DNA of 64,000 nucleotides from Nocardioides glacieisoli (GTDB lineage: Bacteria; Actinomycetota; Actinomycetes; Propionibacteriales; Nocardioidaceae), in contig NZ_SDWS01000001.1 of the NCBI RefSeq assembly GCF_004137245.1, positions 434,001-498,000 of the forward strand. The letters are read 5' to 3'. Both the position numbers and the translations under genes were made by a program. Within the stretch, counting starts at the first letter, position 1. Every line of letters begins with the position of its first letter. Shown in pieces: positions 43,945-54,343 of the stretch. A model generated the notes under the pieces. It worked only from the letters and a program-made list of their open reading frames with translations. It was not told where the DNA came from and did not search any database.

Positions 43945-45024
43945 ATGCGCGTTCTCCTCGCCGGTGGCGGCTCCGCCGGCCACACCTCGCCCCTGCTCGC
44001 CACGGCCGATGCCCTCCGGCGGCTCGACCGCGCGACCGCGATCACCTGCCTCGGCACACGTGAGGGGCTCGAGGCGCGGCTCGTCCCGGAGGCCGGTCTG
44101 CCCCTGGAGTTCGTCCCCCGGGTGCCACTGCCGCGACGCCCCGGCCCCGACCTGCTGCGTACGCCGACCCGCTTGCGCGCCGCACGCGCCGCCGCCCTCG
44201 AGGTGGTGGACCGGGTGCGTCCTGACGTGGTCGTCGGCTTCGGCGGCTACGTGTCGGTCCCGGCCTACCTCGCCGCCCGCAAGCGCGGTGTGCCGATCGT
44301 GGTCCACGAGGGCAACGCGATCCCCGGCATCGCCAACAAGCTCGGCGCCCGGATGACCCGGCACGTCGCGACCAGCTTCCCCGGCACCGACCTGCCCCAC
44401 GCGGTGTGCACCGGGTTGCCGATCCGTCGGATGGTCTCCACGATGGATCGCGCCGCGCTCCGCGACGAGGCGCTGGCGTCGTTCGGCCTGCGCGCCGACC
44501 TGCCGGTGCTGGTGGTGACCGGAGGGTCGCAGGGCGCGGCCCGGATCAACGGCGCCGTCTCGGGCGCTGCGGCCGACCTCGCTGCCGCCGGGGTGCAGGT
44601 CCTGCACATCGTCGGGCCGAAGCACGAGCTCACCGTCGAGTCCGGCGACGTGCCCTACGTCGTCGTGCCCTACGTCGACCGGATGGACCTCGCCTACGCC
44701 GCCGCCGATGCCGTGCTCTGCCGCGCCGGCAGCAACACCGTCACCGAGGTCTCCGGCGTCGGCCTGCCCGCGATCTACGTCCCCCTCCCGATCGGCAACG
44801 GCGAGCAGGCGCTCAACGCCCGCCCGGTCGTCGACGCCGGCGGTGGGCTCCTGGTCGCCGACGCGGCCCTGACGCCCGAGTGGGTCGCGGCCAGCGTCCC
44901 CGCCCTGCTCACCGATCCGGACCGCATCGCCGCGATGGGCGCGGCGGCGCGGGGCGTGATCCCGCTTGACGCCGACGACCTGCTCGCGCGGATGATCGCG
45001 GACGCCGCGGGGACCTCGTCGTGA
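43945..45024 (+). CDS. murG: UDP-GlcNAc:lipid I GlcNAc transferase
   Basis: Membrane-associated glycosyltransferase making lipid II. 359 aa. N-terminal G loop VLLAGGGSAGHTSPLLATA, then GFGGYVSVPAYLAA, HEGNAIPGIANKLGARM and the UDP-GlcNAc site GGSQGAARINGAV with the C-terminal CRAGSNTVTEVSGVGLP. The usual GGTGGH loop reads GGGSAGH, a common actinobacterial variant. GTGA overlap with murC downstream. Confidence 0.96.
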   Translation: MRVLLAGGGSAGHTSPLLATADALRRLDRATAITCLGTREGLEARLVPEAGLPLEFVPRVPLPRRPGPDLLRTPTRLRAARAAALEVVDRVRPDVVVGFGGYVSVPAYLAARKRGVPIVVHEGNAIPGIANKLGARMTRHVATSFPGTDLPHAVCTGLPIRRMVSTMDRAALRDEALASFGLRADLPVLVVTGGSQGAARINGAVSGAAADLAAAGVQVLHIVGPKHELTVESGDVPYVVVPYVDRMDLAYAAADAVLCRAGSNTVTEVSGVGLPAIYVPLPIGNGEQALNARPVVDAGGGLLVADAALTPEWVAASVPALLTDPDRIAAMGAAARGVIPLDADDLLARMIADAAGTSS

Positions 45025-46439
45025 AGATCCCGGTCCCCGACGAGATCCTCCCGGCCGCCGACCTCGGCCGCGTCCACTGCGTCGGCATCGGTGGCGCCGG
45101 CATCTCGGCCATCGCCCGCATCATGGCCCGTCGCGGCATCCCCGTCACCGGCAGCGACGACCACGACACCCCGTTCCTCCCGTCGCTGCGCGAGCTCGGC
45201 GTCGCCTGCCACCTCGGCTACGACGCCGCCCACGTGGGCGATGCCGACACCCTCGTCGTCACCACGGCGGCCCGCGACGACAACCCCGAGGTCCTCGAGG
45301 CACGGCGCCGCGGCCTGCGGATCCTGCCGCGCTCGGCCGGACTCGCAGCGGTGATGGCGGGCTCCCGGGTGCTGGCCGTGGCCGGCACGCACGGCAAGAC
45401 GACGACCACGGGGCTGCTCACCTCTGCGCTGCTCGCCGCCGGCACCGATCCGTCGTACGCCGTGGGCGGGGTGCTCACCGCGACCGGGCGCAACGCCGAC
45501 GCGGGCAGCGACGACCTCTTCGTCGCCGAGGCCGACGAGAGCGACGGCGCCTTCCTCCACTACCGGCCCCATGCGGCGATCGTCACCAACGTCGAGGCCG
45601 ACCACCTCGACAACTGGGGCACCGAGGAGGCCTACCACCGCGCCTTCGAGGACTTCGTCGACACGATCGACCCCTGCGGGTTCCTGGTCTGCGTCCTCGA
45701 CGACCCCGGTGCCGCCGGGCTGGCCCGTACGGCCCGCGCGCAGGGCCTCGACGTGGTGACGGTGGGGGAGTCGGCCGACGCCGACCTCCGCATCCACGAC
45801 CTCTCGCTCGACGGCTCCACCTCCACCTGCCGGATCTCCCGTGCCGGGACCGACCTCGGCGAGCTGACGCTGCGGATCCCCGGGCGCCACTACGTCCTCG
45901 ACGCCGCCGCGGCGCTGGCCATGGGCCTGCAGCTCGGCCTGCCCTTCGCCGCTCTCGCCGAGGGCCTCGGCGGCTTCACCGGCACCGGCCGTCGGATGGA
46001 GCTCAAGGGCGAGGCGGCCGGCATCCGCGTCTACGACTCCTACGCCCACCACCCCGTGGAGATCCGCGGCGACCTCGAGGCCGCCCGCGCGCTGGCCGGC
46101 GACGGCCGCGTCGTCGCCGCCTTCCAGCCGCACCTCGTCTCGCGCACGCGGATCTTCGGCGAGGCGATGGGCGTCGCCCTCGGCGCGGCCGACGAGGTCG
46201 TCGTGCTCGACGTCTACGTCGCCCGGGAGGACCCGGACCCCGACGTCACCGGCCACCTCGTCGCGAGCGCAGTGCCGCTCCCGGCCGAGCGCGTCACCTA
46301 CGTCGACGGTCTGGGGGCCGCCGCACAGGTGCTCGCCGAGCGCGCGCGGCCCGGCGACCTCGTCATCACCCTCGGCGCCGGCGACATCACCTCGGTCGGG
46401 CCCCTGGTGCTCGACCTGCTCGCGCCGGGCGGTGCGTGA
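45021..46439 (+). CDS. murC: UDP-MurNAc-L-alanine ligase
   Basis: First amino-acid ligase of the muramyl peptide pathway. 472 aa. HCVGIGGAGISAIARIMARR near residue 16, ATP loop VAGTHGKTTTTGLLTSAL near 119, VAEADESDGAFLHY near 167 and YDSYAHHPVEIRGDLEAAR near 336. GTG start in a GTGA overlap with murG; the 3' end overlaps ftsQ by 8 bp. Confidence 0.97.
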   Translation: MKIPVPDEILPAADLGRVHCVGIGGAGISAIARIMARRGIPVTGSDDHDTPFLPSLRELGVACHLGYDAAHVGDADTLVVTTAARDDNPEVLEARRRGLRILPRSAGLAAVMAGSRVLAVAGTHGKTTTTGLLTSALLAAGTDPSYAVGGVLTATGRNADAGSDDLFVAEADESDGAFLHYRPHAAIVTNVEADHLDNWGTEEAYHRAFEDFVDTIDPCGFLVCVLDDPGAAGLARTARAQGLDVVTVGESADADLRIHDLSLDGSTSTCRISRAGTDLGELTLRIPGRHYVLDAAAALAMGLQLGLPFAALAEGLGGFTGTGRRMELKGEAAGIRVYDSYAHHPVEIRGDLEAARALAGDGRVVAAFQPHLVSRTRIFGEAMGVALGAADEVVVLDVYVAREDPDPDVTGHLVASAVPLPAERVTYVDGLGAAAQVLAERARPGDLVITLGAGDITSVGPLVLDLLAPGGA

Positions 46440-47184
46440 GGTGGACCGCGAGGACCGCGCCGAGCGGCGCACCCGCCGCCGCTTCGCGCGCCGGCAGTGG
46501 GCCCGCCGCTGGCTGTCGCTGCGCTACGTGCTGGTCCTGCTCGTCGTGGTGGCACTCGTCAGCACGTCGATCTGGCTGGTGTTCTTCTCCGCGACCCTCC
46601 AGGTCAAGCGGGTGGAGGTCGTCGGCAACGAGCTGCTCAGCGACGGTCGGGTCCGTGAGATGGCCGACGTCCCCCTCGGCGAGCAGCTCGCGCTCGTCGA
46701 CCTCGCCCGGGCCGACGCGCGGGTCGGCGCGCTCGTCGACGTGAAGTCGGTCGACGTCACCCGCACGTGGCCCGACGGCGTCCGCATCACGGTCGTCGAG
46801 CGCACCGCCGTCGCCGTGGTCGAGCTGGGCGGCCGGCTGCGCGGCCTGGACGCCGACGGCGTGGTGTTCCGTGAGTTCAAGACGGTCCCGAAGGGGATGC
46901 CGCGCGTCCAGGCCGGCAGCGCGGCCGGCACCGATGCGCTCAAGGAGGCCGCGACCGTCGTCGCGGCGCTGCCGCAGGACCTCGCGACCCGGGTCGACCA
47001 CGTCGCGGTCGAGACCGTCGACCAGATCACCCTGGTGATGCGCGACAGGCGCGAGGTGCTGTGGGGGAGTGCGGAGGAGTCCGACCTCAAGGCCGAGGTC
47101 ACCGACAAGCTGCTCGCCGCGCAGAAGGCACCGTTCTACGACGTCAGCGTCCCCGGCAACCCGACGTACCGCACCACGCCCTGA
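46432..47184 (+). CDS. ftsQ: Cell division protein FtsQ
   Basis: Bitopic divisome scaffold, 250 aa. A very basic cytoplasmic N-terminus (RAERRTRRRFARRQWARR), a membrane helix (YVLVLLVVVALVSTSIWLVF, residues ~32-51), the POTRA domain (LQVKRVEVVGNELLSDGRVR, near residue 56) and the FtsQ beta domain follow. Start may be the GTG at 46432 or the in-frame GTG at 46441, right after the murC stop. No ftsA follows, as expected for Actinobacteria. Confidence 0.94.
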   Translation: MREVDREDRAERRTRRRFARRQWARRWLSLRYVLVLLVVVALVSTSIWLVFFSATLQVKRVEVVGNELLSDGRVREMADVPLGEQLALVDLARADARVGALVDVKSVDVTRTWPDGVRITVVERTAVAVVELGGRLRGLDADGVVFREFKTVPKGMPRVQAGSAAGTDALKEAATVVAALPQDLATRVDHVAVETVDQITLVMRDRREVLWGSAEESDLKAEVTDKLLAAQKAPFYDVSVPGNPTYRTTP

Positions 47185-47283
47185 CATCCGGTCCTTGCCG
47201 CCGCGCAATTCGTGGGCGTGTCCGCCACCGATCGAGCGGCTGCGCTGCCTACAGTCTCTCGAAAGGCGAGGTTGACATAACTA

Positions 47284-47304
47284 TAACCCTCAGGCTGACG
47301 GTTA
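47284..47304. promoter_or_regulatory. Palindrome in the ftsZ upstream region
   Basis: TAACCCTCA and TGACGGTTA form 9-bp arms with one mismatch around GGC. TTGACA (47272-47277) lies just before and TATAAC (47282-47287) overlaps the left arm, so the site sits within the ftsZ promoter region, 113 bp before the start. Which hexamers pair as -35/-10 is unclear. Confidence 0.5.
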
Positions 47305-47416
47305 AGGTTCCGCCGCTCCGAGGGTGTGGCACCAGACCTCGTTCCTTCCCCAGACGTAGACACAGATCAGCAGCAGACCTCCATACATGCAGTTCCCTCA
47401 AGGAAGGCCCCGTGCC

Positions 47417-48625
47417 GTGGCAGCAGCGCAGAACTACCTGGCGATCATCAAGGTCGTGGGCATCGGCGGTGGTGGCGTCAACGCCGTCAACCGGATGATC
47501 GAGGTCGGCCTCAAGGGCGTCGAGTTCATCGCGATCAACACCGACGCCCAGGCACTCCTCATGAGCGACGCCGACGTCAAGCTCGACATCGGTCGCGAGC
47601 TCACCCGCGGCCTCGGTGCCGGCGCCAACCCCGAGGTGGGGGCGAAGGCCGCCGAGGACCACGCCGACGAGATCGAAGAGGTCATCAAGGGCGCCGACAT
47701 GGTGTTCGTGACGGCCGGCGAGGGCGGCGGCACGGGCACGGGCGGCGCGCCCGTCGTGGCCCGCATCGCCCGCTCGCTGGGCGCCCTGACCATCGGTGTC
47801 GTGACCCGGCCGTTCGCCTTCGAGGGTCGTCGCCGGGCCAACTCCGCGGAGGAGGGCATCAGCCAGCTCCGCGAGGAGGTCGACACCCTCATCGTCATCC
47901 CCAACGACCGGCTCCTGTCGATCACCGACCGCAGCGTCTCCATCCTCGACGCCTTCAAGCAGGCCGACCAGGTGCTGCTCCAGGGTGTCTCGGGCATCAC
48001 CGACCTGATCACCACGCCCGGCCTGATCAACCTCGACTTCGCCGACGTGAAGTCGGTCATGGCCAACGCCGGCTCCGCCCTCATGGGCATCGGCTCGGCC
48101 CGTGGTGAGGACCGCGCCGTGGCAGCGGCCGAGATGGCTGTCTCGAGCCCGCTGCTCGAGGCGAGCATCGAGGGCGCGCACGGCGTGCTGCTCTCGATCG
48201 CCGGTGGCTCCGACCTCGGTCTCTTCGAGATCAACGAGGCCGCCGCGCTGGTGTCGCAGGCCGCGCACGCCGAGGCCAACATCATCTTCGGCGCCACGAT
48301 CGACGACGCACTCGGTGACGAGGTGCGGGTGACCGTCATCGCCGCCGGCTTCGACGGCGGGATGCCCAAGCGCCGCTCGGACGGCAACGTGCTCCAGCGC
48401 AGCCAGCCAGCGCAGACCCAGGAGCAGACCCGGGCGGCCGCCCAGCAGCTCGCGACGAAGGCAGCGACCCCGGCGCCGGCTCGGACCGACGGTGCCCCCA
48501 CTCCGACCACGTTCGCGCCGTCGTCGCCGTCCGCCGAGGCTCCCGCCCCGGCGGCCCAGCCCCGCCCGGCGCGCCAGGTCCAGTTCGACGACGACGAGCT
48601 CGACGTCCCGGACTTCCTGAAGTAG
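47417..48625 (+). CDS. ftsZ: Cell division GTPase FtsZ
   Basis: Tubulin-like protein forming the Z ring, 402 aa. GTP-binding segments: [18 protein letters not shown] at the start, the tubulin loop [16 protein letters not shown] near residue 99 and the synergy region [12 protein letters not shown] Pro/Ala/Thr-rich linker of about 70 residues ends in the conserved tail [11 protein letters not shown] that docks partners such as SepF. I choose the GTG at 47417 because AAGGAAGG stands about 9 nt upstream and actinobacterial FtsZ begins AAAQNYLA; an ATG at 47387 would add 10 residues. Confidence 0.97.
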   Translation: MAAAQNYLAIIKVVGIGGGGVNAVNRMIEVGLKGVEFIAINTDAQALLMSDADVKLDIGRELTRGLGAGANPEVGAKAAEDHADEIEEVIKGADMVFVTAGEGGGTGTGGAPVVARIARSLGALTIGVVTRPFAFEGRRRANSAEEGISQLREEVDTLIVIPNDRLLSITDRSVSILDAFKQADQVLLQGVSGITDLITTPGLINLDFADVKSVMANAGSALMGIGSARGEDRAVAAAEMAVSSPLLEASIEGAHGVLLSIAGGSDLGLFEINEAAALVSQAAHAEANIIFGATIDDALGDEVRVTVIAAGFDGGMPKRRSDGNVLQRSQPAQTQEQTRAAAQQLATKAATPAPARTDGAPTPTTFAPSSPSAEAPAPAAQPRPARQVQFDDDELDVPDFLK

Positions 48626-48628
48626 CCC

Positions 48629-49324
48629 GTGACGCTGCTGCGCCACCACGATCGGGTCGAAGGCAACCTCGTCATCGAGGTTGCCTTCACCGACGTCTCC
48701 CTCAGCCTCGGCGACGCCGCCGAGGCCGAGGTGCGTCACGAGGCCCTGCGGCAGGTCGCGGCGGCGACCATGGCCACGCCGGTGCTGATGCACCAGGTGC
48801 ACGGGGCGGACACCGTCCTGGTCGACGACCGGGGCGAGGGCGAGGTGCAGACCGGCGACGCGCTCTACACCTCGCAGCCCGGTGTGGCCCTGCTCGCGCG
48901 CGCCGCGGACTGCGTCCCGGTCCTCCTCGCCGATCCCGCGACCGGGTGGATCGCTGCCGTGCACAGCGGCCGGCCCGGACTGGCCGCGGGCGTCGTCCCG
49001 GCGGCGGTCGCCGCCCTGCGGGCCGGGGGAGCCGACCCCTCCGTGGCCTGGATCGGCCCGCACGTGTGCGGGTCCTGCTACGAGGTCCCCGCCGACCTGC
49101 AGGACGCAGTGGCGGCGGTGGTCCCCGAGGCGCGCTCGACCACCTCCTGGGGCACCCCGGCTCTCGACCTCGGGTCCGGCGTACGCGCCCAGCTCGACGC
49201 AGCCGGCATCACCGACGTCCGCGTCGTCGACGCCTGCACCCGCGAGGACCCGTCGTGGCCGTCCCACCGCCGCGACGGCGCTGCGGCCACCCGCTTCGCC
49301 GGCGCCATCTGGAGCCACCCGTGA
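48629..49324 (+). CDS. pgeF: PgeF/YfiH (polyphenol oxidase-family) protein
   Basis: 231 aa. Signatures of the multicopper-like DUF152/YfiH family: MHQVHGADTVLVDD near residue 52, RAADCVPVLLAD near 90, AAVHSGRPGLAAGVV near 110 and the Cys-rich IGPHVCGSCYEVP. The family acts as peptidoglycan editing factor (removing wrong amino acids from precursors) or purine nucleoside phosphorylase. The place after ftsZ is conserved in Actinobacteria. GTG start 3 bp after the ftsZ stop; GTGA overlap with the next gene. Confidence 0.92.
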   Translation: MTLLRHHDRVEGNLVIEVAFTDVSLSLGDAAEAEVRHEALRQVAAATMATPVLMHQVHGADTVLVDDRGEGEVQTGDALYTSQPGVALLARAADCVPVLLADPATGWIAAVHSGRPGLAAGVVPAAVAALRAGGADPSVAWIGPHVCGSCYEVPADLQDAVAAVVPEARSTTSWGTPALDLGSGVRAQLDAAGITDVRVVDACTREDPSWPSHRRDGAAATRFAGAIWSHP

Positions 49325-50022
49325 CCGACGACCGCCGCGACGAGCTGGCCACCAACCTCGAGGCCGTACGCCGTCGCATCGCAGCCGCCTGCGACGGAGC
49401 GGGGCGGCCCGACGACGTCCGGCTCGTCGTCGTCACCAAGTTCTTCCCCGCCTCCGACGTGCGGCTCCTCGCCGACCTCGGCGTCACTGACGTCGGGGAG
49501 AACCGCCACCAGGAGGCCGAGGCCAAGGCCGCCGAGTGCGCCGACCTCGGGCTGCGGTGGCACTTCATCGGCGGGCTCCAGTCCAACAAGGCCTCGGCGG
49601 TGGCGTCCTACGCCGACGTGGTCGAGTCAGTCGACCGGACCAAGCTGGTCGGCGGGCTGTCCCGGGGCGCTCAGTCACGAGGGCACGACGTCGACGTGCT
49701 GCTCCAGGTCAGCCTCGACCCGCCCGGCTCCGACGGCCGCTCGGGCGCCGACCCCGCCGACCTCGACGCACTCGCGCGGGCGGTGGGGGAGGCCGAGATG
49801 CTCCGGCTGCGCGGACTGATGGCCGTCGCGCCCCTCGGCGAGGAGCCCGACGAGGCCTTCGCCCGGCTCGCGGCGATCCACGCCGACCTCCTGTCCCGGC
49901 ACCCCGGCGCGACCGTGCTGTCGGCCGGGATGAGCGGTGACCTCGAGGCGGCGATCAGGCACGGCGCGACACACGTGCGTGTCGGGTCCGCGGTCCTCGG
50001 TCCGAGGCCTCAGGTCAAGTAA
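49321..50022 (+). CDS. yggS: PLP homeostasis protein YggS/PLPBP
   Basis: 233 aa single-domain alanine racemase-fold protein that carries PLP without a known catalytic activity and balances vitamin B6 and amino acid pools. PLP Lys is in VVVTKFFPASDVRL near residue 40; GENRHQEAEAKAAEC, WHFIGGLQSNKA and LSAGMSGDLEAAI with GATHVRVGSAVLG are typical. It is coupled to pgeF by a GTGA overlap and followed by sepF, the order conserved in Gram-positives. Confidence 0.94.
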   Translation: MTDDRRDELATNLEAVRRRIAAACDGAGRPDDVRLVVVTKFFPASDVRLLADLGVTDVGENRHQEAEAKAAECADLGLRWHFIGGLQSNKASAVASYADVVESVDRTKLVGGLSRGAQSRGHDVDVLLQVSLDPPGSDGRSGADPADLDALARAVGEAEMLRLRGLMAVAPLGEEPDEAFARLAAIHADLLSRHPGATVLSAGMSGDLEAAIRHGATHVRVGSAVLGPRPQVK

Positions 50023-50083
50023 TGTCGACAACGTCTCACCTCGCGTCCGACCCGGACGCCCTGTCTAGCGGAGGACCACATTC

Positions 50084-50569
50084 ATGAGCGGCTCGATGAG
50101 GAAGATCGGCGAGTACCTCGGCCTGCTCGAGGACACCGGCCACTACGACGACTACGACGGCGACACGGAGACCTCGACCCACGACGCCGTCGACCAGCGT
50201 CCGGTCGCGCGCGACCGACGCCCTGCCCCTGTGTCCGACCTCGCCGAGCGCCGTCGACCGGCCTCGGTCCAGACAGGAGTCGTGGCCGAGTTGAGCCGCA
50301 TCACCACCCTGCACCCCCGCAACTACAACGAGGCCCGTCTCGTCGGTGAGAACTACCGCGACGGCACGCCCGTGATCATGAACCTCAGCGAGATGGACGA
50401 CAACGACGCCAAGCGCCTCGTCGACTTCGCCGCCGGCCTGATCTTCGCGACCCGTGGGACGATCGAGCGGGTGACCAACAAGGTCTTCCTGCTCTCCCCG
50501 CCCAACGTCGCGGTCTCCGCCGAGGACAAGGAGCGGATCGCCGAGGACGGGTTCTTCAACCAGAGCTGA
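50084..50569 (+). CDS. sepF: FtsZ-binding division protein SepF
   Basis: 161 aa. The N-terminal amphipathic membrane-binding helix ([14 protein letters not shown]) is followed by an acidic Asp/Tyr linker and the SepF core ([20 protein letters not shown], then [23 protein letters not shown] and [13 protein letters not shown]). SepF tethers the FtsZ tail to the membrane, replacing FtsA, which is missing here. GCGGAGGA precedes the ATG by 9 nt. Confidence 0.95.
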   Translation: MSGSMRKIGEYLGLLEDTGHYDDYDGDTETSTHDAVDQRPVARDRRPAPVSDLAERRRPASVQTGVVAELSRITTLHPRNYNEARLVGENYRDGTPVIMNLSEMDDNDAKRLVDFAAGLIFATRGTIERVTNKVFLLSPPNVAVSAEDKERIAEDGFFNQS

Positions 50570-50583
50570 GGCAGTCTTTCCCC

Positions 50584-50874
50584 GTGTACTACTTCGGCCT
50601 GACCCTCTACTACATCCTGTTCCTGTTCATCGCGCTGCTCTGGATCCGCTTCATCGTCGACTGGGTCCAGGTCTTCGCGCGTCGATGGGAGCCGCACGGC
50701 CCGCTGCTCGTGGCGCTCGAGGGTGTCTACTCCGCGACGGACCCGCCGATCGTGGCGCTGCGCCGTGTCATCCCGCCACTGCGGATCGGCTCGGTCGCCC
50801 TCGACCTGAGCTTCCTGCTGGTGATGGTGACAGCATGGTTGCTGCTCAATGTGGTCCGCACTGTTTTCCTGTGA
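50584..50874 (+). CDS. yggT: YggT-family membrane protein
   Basis: 96 aa with two membrane helices (residues ~7-25 and ~72-94) joined by a loop carrying the family motif YSATDPPIVALRRVIPPLR. It lies 14 bp after sepF and before divIVA, the conserved order; homologues are thought to aid osmotic or division functions but their biochemistry is unknown. GTG start with only a weak SD. Confidence 0.88.
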   Translation: MYYFGLTLYYILFLFIALLWIRFIVDWVQVFARRWEPHGPLLVALEGVYSATDPPIVALRRVIPPLRIGSVALDLSFLLVMVTAWLLLNVVRTVFL

Positions 50875-50964
50875 ACCGACGGGTGGGCGTCCGACGACGT
50901 CCGCCCGAGAACCTGCCGAACCACCCGCCACACGGGTCACTGTGCCGGGTGAGCCGGCGGGCGC

Positions 50965-50970
50965 TATTGT
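50965..50970 (+). promoter_or_regulatory. Possible -10 of the divIVA promoter
   Basis: TATTGT in the 144-bp yggT-divIVA gap. A small hairpin CTCTG/CAGAG follows. The -35 is not convincing. Confidence 0.35.
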
Positions 50971-51018
50971 CTCTGACAGCCAGAGCCACCGTGATATCGA
51001 AGAAAGTTTGGTGACGTC

Positions 51019-51765
51019 ATGCCGCTGACGCCTGAGGACGTGAGCAACAAGCGCTTTACGCCTGTCCGGCTCCGCGAGGGCTACGACATGGGCGAGGTCG
51101 ACCAGTTCCTCGACGAGGTGGAGGCCGAGCTCGCGCGGCTCACCAAGGACAACGACGACCTGCGGTCGAAGTTGTCCGCGGCACAGTCCGGCGGTGGCTC
51201 CTCGGCGCCCGCGCCGGTGTCGTTCGCCGCCCCCGAGCCGGAGCCCGAGCCCGAACCGGAGCCGGAGCCCGAGCCCGAGCCGGTGGTCGCGGCGGCTCCC
51301 GTCGCTGCCGAGCCGCCCGTGCGCAACATCGCCGACGCGTCCAACGCCGCGGCCCGCCTGCTCGAGATCGCCACGCGCAACGCGGACGAGCTCGTCGAGG
51401 AGGCCAAGAACGAGGCCGACCGCATCGTCGGTGCCGCCCGCACCAAGGCCGAGCGCCTCGAGGGTGAGTCCAAGTCCAAGGCCGACCGCATGGAGGCGGA
51501 CGCCCGCCAGCGCTCGCAGATGCTCGACTCCGAGACCGCCGAGCGCCGCCAGCAGATGTTCGGCGACCTGGAGAAGGAGCGCGACAAGCTCAACGGCGAT
51601 GTGGAGACGCTCCGCCAGTTCGAGCGGGAGTACCGCTCGCGCCTCAAGACCTACTTCACCCAGCAGCTGGAGGCCCTCTCCACGGGCAGCGACAGCCAGG
51701 CTCCGGTGGACGGCGGTCAGGGTCCGAAGCGCCTGCGCTCGGTCCTGGGCGACGACGAGGGCTGA
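51019..51765 (+). CDS. divIVA: Polar growth protein DivIVA/Wag31
   Basis: 248 aa coiled-coil protein that marks poles and organises wall growth. The conserved N-terminal lipid-binding domain is LTPEDVSNKRFTPVRLREGY with GEVDQFLDEVEAELARL. A low-complexity (EP)n stretch of about nine repeats near residues 72-90 and an Ala/Val segment separate it from the long C-terminal coiled-coil (residues ~100-220). The EP run is coded by near-repetitive GAGCCC codons and may be length-variable. In mycobacteria Wag31 is a Ser/Thr kinase substrate. Confidence 0.95.
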   Translation: MPLTPEDVSNKRFTPVRLREGYDMGEVDQFLDEVEAELARLTKDNDDLRSKLSAAQSGGGSSAPAPVSFAAPEPEPEPEPEPEPEPEPVVAAAPVAAEPPVRNIADASNAAARLLEIATRNADELVEEAKNEADRIVGAARTKAERLEGESKSKADRMEADARQRSQMLDSETAERRQQMFGDLEKERDKLNGDVETLRQFEREYRSRLKTYFTQQLEALSTGSDSQAPVDGGQGPKRLRSVLGDDEG

Positions 51766-51931
51766 GCCGCTCGCACGCACCTGCACCACGTTCGACTCGA
51801 GGACGGTCACCCATCCGGGTGGCCGTTCTCGCATTTCGGGCGAGCCAAGGTTGGCCTGCTTCGTGGCAGCGGATACCCTCCCTGCGACCGTGTGGCTCGA
51901 ACCACACCCAGAGCTTGCGGAGGCCTCGGAC

Positions 51932-52797
<866 letters not shown>

Positions 52798-52825
<28 letters not shown>

Positions 52826-53394
52826 ACCCCAGCGACACGGCCGTTGACGGCCCGTCCCAGCGGCGCCTCGACGCTCGGTGGGTGTTCGCGGCGATCGCCG
52901 TGGTGGCCTACGCCGCCGACCTCGGCTCGAAGCAGTGGGCGCTGTCCGCGCTGGTGGACGGCGACAAGCCGCTGGTCGGTGACTGGTTCACCCTCCACCT
53001 GACCTTCAACCCGGGTGCGGCCTTCAGCACCGGCACCAGCTACACCATCGTCTTCACCGGCCTCGCCATGGTGGCCGTCGTGGTGATCCTGTGGCTGAGC
53101 CGCCGCATCCGCAGCACGGGCTGGGCGCTGGCCCTCGGCCTGCTCCTCGGTGGCGTCTCCGGCAACCTCACCGACCGGTTGGTGCGCGATCCCGAGCCGT
53201 TCCGCGGCCACGTCGTGGACCTGCTCATGCTGCCGAACTGGCCGGTCTTCAACGTCGCCGACATCTGGATCAACGTCGGGGCCGGCCTGATCATCCTGCA
53301 GACCTTCCGGGGAGTGGCGCTCGACGGGAGCCGCGAGACGGACGACCGTCCCGACGCCGACGCCGACGCCGACGCCACCGCGACCCAGCCATGA
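52798..53394 (+). CDS. lspA: Lipoprotein signal peptidase II
   Basis: Membrane aspartyl protease cleaving prolipoprotein signal peptides. About 198 aa, four helices. Family boxes: [14 protein letters not shown] near residue 40, [22 protein letters not shown] with one catalytic Asp and [16 protein letters not shown] with the other. A C-terminal Asp/Ala repeat tail (DADADADA) is unusual. Start is uncertain: the ATG at 52798 lies inside dksA, and GAGGAG near the dksA end suggests a later start, but no good codon was found before the first helix. Confidence 0.93.
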
Positions 53395-53404
53395 GGGCCC
53401 GCCG

Positions 53405-54343
53405 ATGACGTCGCACACCGAGCAGCGGACGGTCTTCGTCCCCGACGGTCTCTCGGGGGAGCGCGTGGACGCCGCGATGGCGCGGATGTTCGGCTTCTCG
53501 CGCACCAAGGCGGCCGACCTGATCTCGCAGGGCCTCGTGCAGGTCGACGGCGCGTCGGTCGGCAAGAGCGACCGGGTCCACGGAGGGTCGATGCTCGACG
53601 TGACCATCCCCGCCGAGCGCGACCCGCTCGAGGTGAAGGCGGAGATCGTCGAGGGGATCCGGATCGTCCACGACGACGACGCCATCGTGGTGATCGACAA
53701 GCCCGTGGGCGTCGCCGTGCACCCGTCGCCGGGCTGGAAGGGCCCGACCGTCGTCGGTCACCTCGCCGGTGCGGGCTACCGGATCTCGACCTCTGGCGCG
53801 AAGGAGCGTGAGGGCATCGTCCAGCGCCTCGACGTCGGCACGTCCGGCGTGATGGTCATCGCGAAGTCGGAGCACGCCTACTCGGTGCTGAAGAACGCCT
53901 TCCGGCACCGCACGGTCGACAAGACCTACCACGCACTCGTGCAGGGCCACCCCGACCCGCTCGCCGGCACGGTCGACGCGCCGATCGGTCGCCACCCCGC
54001 CCACGACTACAAGTTCGCCGTGATGGCCGACGGCCGCCACAGCATCACCCACTACGAGACGCTCGAGGCCCACCGCTTCGCGAGCCTGCTCGAGGTCCGC
54101 CTCGAGACCGGCCGCACCCACCAGATCCGGGTGCACATGAGCGCCCTCAAGCACCCGTGCGTCGGCGACCTGACCTACGGCGCCGACCCGACGCTCGCCG
54201 CGCGCGTCGGCCTCCAGCGCCAGTGGCTGCACGCCATGCGCCTCGGCTTCGAGCACCCGGAGTCGGGTGACCACGTCACCTACGAGTCCACCTACCCCGA
54301 CGACCTCGCCCACGCGCTCGACGTCATCCGAGATGAACACTGA
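53405..54343 (+). CDS. rluD: RluA-family 23S rRNA pseudouridine synthase
   Basis: 312 aa. An N-terminal S4 RNA-binding domain ([21 protein letters not shown]) and the pseudouridine synthase core with catalytic Asp in [16 protein letters not shown] (normally HRLD, here QRLD), [13 protein letters not shown] and [16 protein letters not shown]. The lspA-rluD pair is widespread. Starts 10 bp after lspA; overlaps the next gene by 11 bp. Confidence 0.93.
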   Translation: MTSHTEQRTVFVPDGLSGERVDAAMARMFGFSRTKAADLISQGLVQVDGASVGKSDRVHGGSMLDVTIPAERDPLEVKAEIVEGIRIVHDDDAIVVIDKPVGVAVHPSPGWKGPTVVGHLAGAGYRISTSGAKEREGIVQRLDVGTSGVMVIAKSEHAYSVLKNAFRHRTVDKTYHALVQGHPDPLAGTVDAPIGRHPAHDYKFAVMADGRHSITHYETLEAHRFASLLEVRLETGRTHQIRVHMSALKHPCVGDLTYGADPTLAARVGLQRQWLHAMRLGFEHPESGDHVTYESTYPDDLAHALDVIRDEH

